A DNA stretch of 64,000 bases, from assembly GCF_028736115.1 (NCBI RefSeq), contig NZ_CP117877.1:806001-870000 (forward strand). The letters are read 5' to 3'. Under the pieces are notes generated by a model. It was given only the letters and a program-made list of their open reading frames with translations, had not been told where the DNA came from and made no database searches. A program made the translations under genes and the position numbers. The DNA comes from Mucilaginibacter sp. KACC 22063. GTDB lineage: Bacteria; Bacteroidota; Bacteroidia; Sphingobacteriales; Sphingobacteriaceae. Positions 59,838 through 64,000 of the stretch are shown one piece after another (position 1 is the first letter of the stretch; every line of letters begins with the position of its first letter).

Positions 59838-61460
59838 ATGTCCCAGTTAATCATCAAGATCAGGCTAATCTATCTGCAATTTCTAATGATAGCGATCGGC
59901 TTCATTGCCTCTTATTCTTTTTTTATCTGGCTGATGGTGTACCGGTTTGAACTGCTACCCTTAAGTGAGGATCTGATTAGTTTCTGGTTGCCGTTTTTCT
60001 TACCCGCCCCCCCGGGACATATTTGGCTTAAGCCCAGAATTAAATTGCTGTTTCCCGATACAAACAGCAACCTCTCTTTTGTGTATTATTTTGCCGCCTG
60101 TTTAGCTATAAGTGCGCCTACTATTGTTTTGCAAAACTATCTGATTACCGCTACAGGAAAGTTAACCAAACTGAACAATATTGAAGAAATTACTCAAAAG
60201 CCGCTCACAAAATATTATGTTATTTCAAACCATTATATAGATAAGCAACATGCTGCGGTGTATCAGCAAACAGAGGTAAGTGGCAGGCACGATGAATATC
60301 TGACTTTTCATATATATGTTGCTTCTCCAATTTTAAACAAATTACCAACCGGAAAAAATGATAGCACACTGAAATTAAATGCTCCGCCTGCATGGCTGGG
60401 AACTGAATACGAAAAACAGGTCAGTAATCGTAGCACTGATGCAGAAAAGGAAGCTGCCTATAAGCAGTTAAATACGGAAGCTAATGAGAGCTTTAATAAG
60501 CAAAATCTTGATCAGTTTATTTACTTAGACCGTATTGGAAACAATGATAAACGAAGAGGTTATGCTGCCGCTATTAAGTCCTCGCCTCAATATAAGAACT
60601 ATATCGCTATAATTTTAGAGGCCAAAAATGAGCCATTTGCAGCAAGAAACGGCAATAAACTGGGCTGGGTGTTTAAATCCTTTGCTATTGGCGCAGGGAT
60701 TTGGTTTGTGATGCTGTTATTCCCGGCTATTGATAAAAAACAATTAAAAAAACTTCCGGAATATAGTTTTAAAGATCAGTTTAACACAGCTCTGGCATTT
60801 TTTTCATCCATAAAGATCAATAAGAAGTCTCCTGCATTCTTCATCATTATTGCTTTAAATGTTTTGGTTTTTGTTGTTATGGTATTTGCCGGGTTAGGCT
60901 TTATATCATTCAATTCGCAGGATTTGTATGCATGGGGTGCTAACTTCCGGCCGGCCGTACTTGAAGGGCAATGGTGGCGGTTACTGACCAATGTGTTTTT
61001 GCATGCAGGCTTCATGCATATTTTATTTAACATTTACGGCTTGCTTTGGGTTTCTATATTTATTGAGCCCATTTTAGGCAGAGTTAAATATGTAATTGCT
61101 TACATTTTATGTGGTGTACTTGCAAGCCTGGCAAGTATATATTGGCATCCGGCAACAATAAGTGTTGGGGCGTCGGGGGCTATCATGGGATTATATGGTG
61201 TGCTTACCGCTTTATTGCTGACCAAGAAAACTGATAAAAATATAAAAGTGTTTCTGCTGTTTAATAATGCTGTATTTATTGGAATAACCCTTATAGCTGG
61301 ACTTACCGGCGGCATTGATAATGCTGCACATATCGGCGGTTTATTAGCCGGTTTAATGGTTGGTTGTGTGATGTATTTCTTTATTGAGACACCCCAGCCC
61401 AAGCCTAAAAGACGTTACACTAAGCGGCTTAAAAAAGACGATAAGCAGCAAAACCAATAA
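59838..61460 (+). CDS. Rhomboid-family intramembrane serine protease with N-terminal extension
   Basis: This 540-residue membrane protein has a rhomboid protease core at about 335-515. WWRLLTNVFLHAGFMHILFN gives the histidine/asparagine region, the catalytic serine is in VGASGAIMG, and the catalytic histidine is in NAAHIGG. Ahead of it lie two hydrophobic helices (about 10-36 and 78-100). A ~165-residue non-membrane, probably periplasmic, domain and a further helix (about 275-295) follow. The N-terminal domain is not recognised. The core residues are intact, so it is predicted to be active; the substrate is unknown. The C-terminus is strongly basic. Confidence 0.9.
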   Translation: MSQLIIKIRLIYLQFLMIAIGFIASYSFFIWLMVYRFELLPLSEDLISFWLPFFLPAPPGHIWLKPRIKLLFPDTNSNLSFVYYFAACLAISAPTIVLQNYLITATGKLTKLNNIEEITQKPLTKYYVISNHYIDKQHAAVYQQTEVSGRHDEYLTFHIYVASPILNKLPTGKNDSTLKLNAPPAWLGTEYEKQVSNRSTDAEKEAAYKQLNTEANESFNKQNLDQFIYLDRIGNNDKRRGYAAAIKSSPQYKNYIAIILEAKNEPFAARNGNKLGWVFKSFAIGAGIWFVMLLFPAIDKKQLKKLPEYSFKDQFNTALAFFSSIKINKKSPAFFIIIALNVLVFVVMVFAGLGFISFNSQDLYAWGANFRPAVLEGQWWRLLTNVFLHAGFMHILFNIYGLLWVSIFIEPILGRVKYVIAYILCGVLASLASIYWHPATISVGASGAIMGLYGVLTALLLTKKTDKNIKVFLLFNNAVFIGITLIAGLTGGIDNAAHIGGLLAGLMVGCVMYFFIETPQPKPKRRYTKRLKKDDKQQNQ

Positions 61461-61557
61461 TCAAATTCTATAACCAACAATTTTGACTATTAACTTAACC
61501 TAGTTCCTAAAATATGCGCATCTCGGACACCCTCACCTCAGAAACTCGCAGCAAACC

Positions 61558-62844
61558 TCATACACTCACATCCCCGTCCTTATTTCTTCTTTGTGCACTG
61601 TAAATACCTGCGTCGCCGCTAAAATAATAAGCAGTAAAACAAGCTATGGCAAATAGTAAGGTATGCTCGGTGCCAAACAGTTCAATACCCATAATGGTGC
61701 AAGCTAATGGGGTTTTGGTGGCTCCGGCAAAAACGGCAATAAAACCCAGGGCAGCAAAAAGGCTTACAGGTGCGTTTAAAATTGTGGCAAGGGTGTTGCC
61801 TGCCGTTGCGCCCATATAAAACAATGGTGTTACCTCGCCACCCTTAAAGCCGGTGCCCAATGTAATGGCGGTATAAATTAGTTTCCATAACCAGCTGAAA
61901 AAGTCGGCGCCATTTTGATGAAATGCCGAAACAATAGTTACTGCACCTGGATATTCCCCTTCCACACCGAGGCTTAAATAGTCGGGCTTACCAATAGCAA
62001 ATGTGAGCGCTATAATGGCTAAACCACCGCAAACAGGTATCAGCCAGTCAGTTTTTATCCACTTTACAGCATAGTCTTTTACTAAGTGGGTTGTGTTGGC
62101 AAAAGCCATGCTGATCAACCCAAAAACAGCTGAAGCTACAATTACTTTTAGCAGCAATACCAGATCAAGTGGTAAGTGGTGATGATAATATTCGGCGGAT
62201 GTTTTAAGCACATCAATATGATACATGGTATGGTGCACACCCCAGGCAGATACCGTGGCATCGCCAACAAATCCTGCTACCAGGCAGGGTAGCAGGGCTG
62301 TGTATTGTATCCGGCCAACGGTTAAAACTTCAATAGCAAAAACTGTCCCGGTAAGCGGAGTGCCAAATACCGCTCCAAAACCTGCGGCAATACCAGCTGT
62401 AAGCAGCAAACGGGTGTCTAATTCATTTAGCTTGAACAACCTGCTGAACAAATTGGCAAGGCTGCCCCCTATTTGTACTGCCGTACCTTCGCGCCCTGCC
62501 GAACCACCAAACAAATGCGTAATAACGGTAGTAATTAATATCAGCGGGGCCATGCGTTTGGGTACACCACCGCCGGGTTGATGTATCTCGTCAATAATCA
62601 GGTTGTTGCCGCGCTCGGCAGACCTTCCGTAAAGCTTATATAAAAAATGAATAGCTACACCTGCTACAGGTAACAGATACAGTAGCCATGTATGCGTAAA
62701 ACGATAATGGATAGCCCAATTGAGCAACCACAGAAAAAAAGCTACCGTACTGCCAATAGCAATGGCGGTGGGTAAAACAATAAGTGTCCAGCGGAAGCTG
62801 TAAGCAATTAAACTAAATTGATTGGAAAAGAATTTTTTAAACAT
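61558..62844 (-). CDS. CLC-F type fluoride/proton antiporter (ClC family)
   Basis: This 428-residue ClC-family membrane protein has about ten or more helices. The signature regions differ from chloride CLCs and match the fluoride-exporting CLC-F branch as I remember it. These are GNNLIIDEIHQPGGGVPKR, GGSAGREGTAVQ (Thr in place of Pro after the gating Glu near residue 118) and GFKGGEVTPLFYMGA. A well-matched fluoride riboswitch lies in its 5' leader (62877-62927), which strongly supports a role in expelling toxic fluoride. No CBS domains are present. Database annotation may call it a voltage-gated chloride channel. Confidence 0.9.
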   Translation of the reverse strand: MFKKFFSNQFSLIAYSFRWTLIVLPTAIAIGSTVAFFLWLLNWAIHYRFTHTWLLYLLPVAGVAIHFLYKLYGRSAERGNNLIIDEIHQPGGGVPKRMAPLILITTVITHLFGGSAGREGTAVQIGGSLANLFSRLFKLNELDTRLLLTAGIAAGFGAVFGTPLTGTVFAIEVLTVGRIQYTALLPCLVAGFVGDATVSAWGVHHTMYHIDVLKTSAEYYHHHLPLDLVLLLKVIVASAVFGLISMAFANTTHLVKDYAVKWIKTDWLIPVCGGLAIIALTFAIGKPDYLSLGVEGEYPGAVTIVSAFHQNGADFFSWLWKLIYTAITLGTGFKGGEVTPLFYMGATAGNTLATILNAPVSLFAALGFIAVFAGATKTPLACTIMGIELFGTEHTLLFAIACFTAYYFSGDAGIYSAQRRNKDGDVSV

Positions 62845-62876
62845 ACGCCTGCAAGCAAATAATTAAACTTATTTGT

Positions 62877-62927
62877 GTAGGCGCCATCAGCTTTGCAGCG
62901 GTTCAAATAGGCGGAGCACCATCGCCC
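62877..62927 (-). promoter_or_regulatory. Fluoride riboswitch (crcB motif)
   Basis: On the minus strand the RNA runs GGGCGATGGTGCTCCGCC, then a short TATTTG link, then AACCGCTGCAAAGCTGATGGCGCCTAC. It matches the crcB consensus: GGCGATGG...CGCC as stem P1/P2, the AACCGC strand, a short P3 hairpin GC-TGCAAA-GC, and the closing CTGATGGCGCCTAC. It ends 32 nt before the CLC-F start, suiting translational or transcriptional control. Confidence 0.9.
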
Positions 62928-63008
62928 TTCGTTATAATGCAAATATGTGGTAAAAAACCTTTTGCTGCAATAGCTTAACTTGCACTTTTTCTTTTATTAG
63001 TTTTGTAC

Positions 63009-63968
63009 ATGAACTTAACGCCTGAAATCACCAACCGGCTTGAACAATTGCAGCAAAAGTATGAGGCTATGGGCCAGGATATGGCATCGTACCTGGATGG
63101 TTTGTTGTATGCCGATTTCCTTACCTATTGGGACTATATTCATTTGGATACCTTACTGAGCCTACAAAGCCCAAAGACTCCCTTTCCTGACGAGGAGATA
63201 TTCATTATGTATCACCAGATCACCGAACTATATTTTAAGCTTACCCTGCATGAGTGCAAGCAGATTGCCGCAAAGCCTGATCTGGATGTAGCTTTTTTTA
63301 CCGCACGTGTAAAACGTATCAACAGTTATTTTAATGCGCTGGTAAACTCGTTCGAAGTAATGGTGCAGGGTATGGAAAAAGAGCAGTTTCTTAAATTCAG
63401 GATGTCGCTTTTACCTGCCAGTGGTTTTCAATCGGGCCAGTACCGCATGATTGAGATCCATGCAACTGATTTCATCAACCTGGTTGCTAAAGATAAACGA
63501 GAAGAGCTGCGTAATGCAAGTGTACAGGAACAGTTCGAATACATTTACTGGAAGTTTGGCGCCACAGAACTATCTACCGGTAAAAAGACACTTACCCTAA
63601 AGCAGTTTGAGAAAAAGTATGCTAAAACTTTTATCGAGCTTGGTGAAAAGTGTCACGACTGTAATTTTAATACATTAATTAAAAAGCTGCAGCAAAGCGG
63701 TGAGCCTACCGCCGAACTGGAAGAAGAGTTGCGTAAGCTGGATATACATGTAAATGTGAACTGGCCGCTGGCGCATTATAAATCAGCGGTGCGTTACCTG
63801 CACCGCGAACCTGAAGAGATCAAAGCAACGGGCGGTACCAACTGGCAAAAATACCTGCCTCCGCGTTTTCAGAAACGGATATTTTACCCGGAACTATGGA
63901 CGGCAGAACAAATAGATAACTGGGGAAAGGGCTGGGTAGAGGATGCATTGGCCGATGTTGCTAAATAA
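63009..63968 (+). CDS. kynA: Tryptophan 2,3-dioxygenase family protein
   Basis: The enzyme opens the indole ring of L-tryptophan to N-formylkynurenine using haem. I start it at the ATG at 63009; an in-frame TTG lies two codons upstream. The ~319-residue protein shows YADFLTYWDYIHLDTLLSLQ (distal histidine region), EEIFIMYHQITELYFKLTLHE, the PASGFQSGQYRMIE signature, and NWPLAHYKSAVRYLHR as the probable proximal haem-ligand helix. It is divergent from the CLC-F gene. No other kynurenine genes are visible before the window ends. Confidence 0.92.
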   Translation: MNLTPEITNRLEQLQQKYEAMGQDMASYLDGLLYADFLTYWDYIHLDTLLSLQSPKTPFPDEEIFIMYHQITELYFKLTLHECKQIAAKPDLDVAFFTARVKRINSYFNALVNSFEVMVQGMEKEQFLKFRMSLLPASGFQSGQYRMIEIHATDFINLVAKDKREELRNASVQEQFEYIYWKFGATELSTGKKTLTLKQFEKKYAKTFIELGEKCHDCNFNTLIKKLQQSGEPTAELEEELRKLDIHVNVNWPLAHYKSAVRYLHREPEEIKATGGTNWQKYLPPRFQKRIFYPELWTAEQIDNWGKGWVEDALADVAK

Positions 63969-64000
63969 AATCTTGGACAGAATATATTATATCTGCCCTA

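Noticed and set aside
61558..62844. Ordinary ClC chloride channel
   Set aside because: The GREGT motif, the NNLIIDEIH segment and the fluoride riboswitch upstream favour a fluoride exporter.

Overview
The window reads as chromosomal DNA from a Bacteroidota organism, most likely Sphingobacteriaceae (Mucilaginibacter/Pedobacter type). The reasons are a SusC/SusD pair, two hybrid two-component regulators (HTCS), many secreted glycoside hydrolases, a 19-bp-spaced TTTG/TATGTTTG promoter before the tRNA, and weak Shine-Dalgarno sequences. The genus call is inference.

Positions 1-37,700 form one large xylan (glucuronoarabinoxylan) utilisation locus. In order it holds a rightward operon (two GH51 arabinofuranosidases, the first cut by the window edge, a tandem GH43-GH43 protein and a GH31); a leftward GH43 pair; a GH3 beta-xylosidase; SusC/SusD; a leftward GH43-CE1 esterase-GH43 operon; an HTCS; a leftward SGNH acetylesterase; a GH10 xylanase with a GH115 alpha-glucuronidase; and then a LacI-family repressor divergent from xylB-xylA. 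The logic is complete: GH10 cuts the backbone, SusCD imports fragments, GH115, GH51, GH43 and the esterases strip side chains, GH3 and GH43 release xylose, and XylA/XylB pass it to the pentose phosphate pathway. A palindrome, CAATCGATTG, recurs upstream of GH3 and the GH43 pair, SusC, the SGNH esterase, GH10 and lacI/xylB. It looks like the operator of the LacI protein, so the locus appears to be under dual HTCS and LacI control.

Positions 37,750-46,320 hold two small paralogous hypothetical proteins, an NADP-type isocitrate dehydrogenase divergent from a LysR regulator, a DUF808 membrane protein, and a second HTCS with no PUL beside it. An AT-rich insert at 46,540-48,910 carries a single OLD-family ATPase/TOPRIM nuclease, probably anti-phage. 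It lies beside tRNA-Val(UAC) and is flanked by direct repeats resembling the tRNA terminator.

Positions 49,000-64,000 are mixed: a secreted Gfo/Idh/MocA oxidoreductase; an ECF sigma factor overlapping a gene for a protein with an inner-membrane segment plus an outer-membrane barrel (probable dual-membrane anti-sigma factor); LysR with a YeiH-type transporter; an alpha/beta hydrolase; a TonB receptor; a phosphoserine phosphatase fused to a SerA remnant and ACT domain; a universal stress protein; a rhomboid protease; a fluoride riboswitch with a CLC-F type antiporter; and tryptophan 2,3-dioxygenase. I saw no IS element, CRISPR array, rRNA or integrase.
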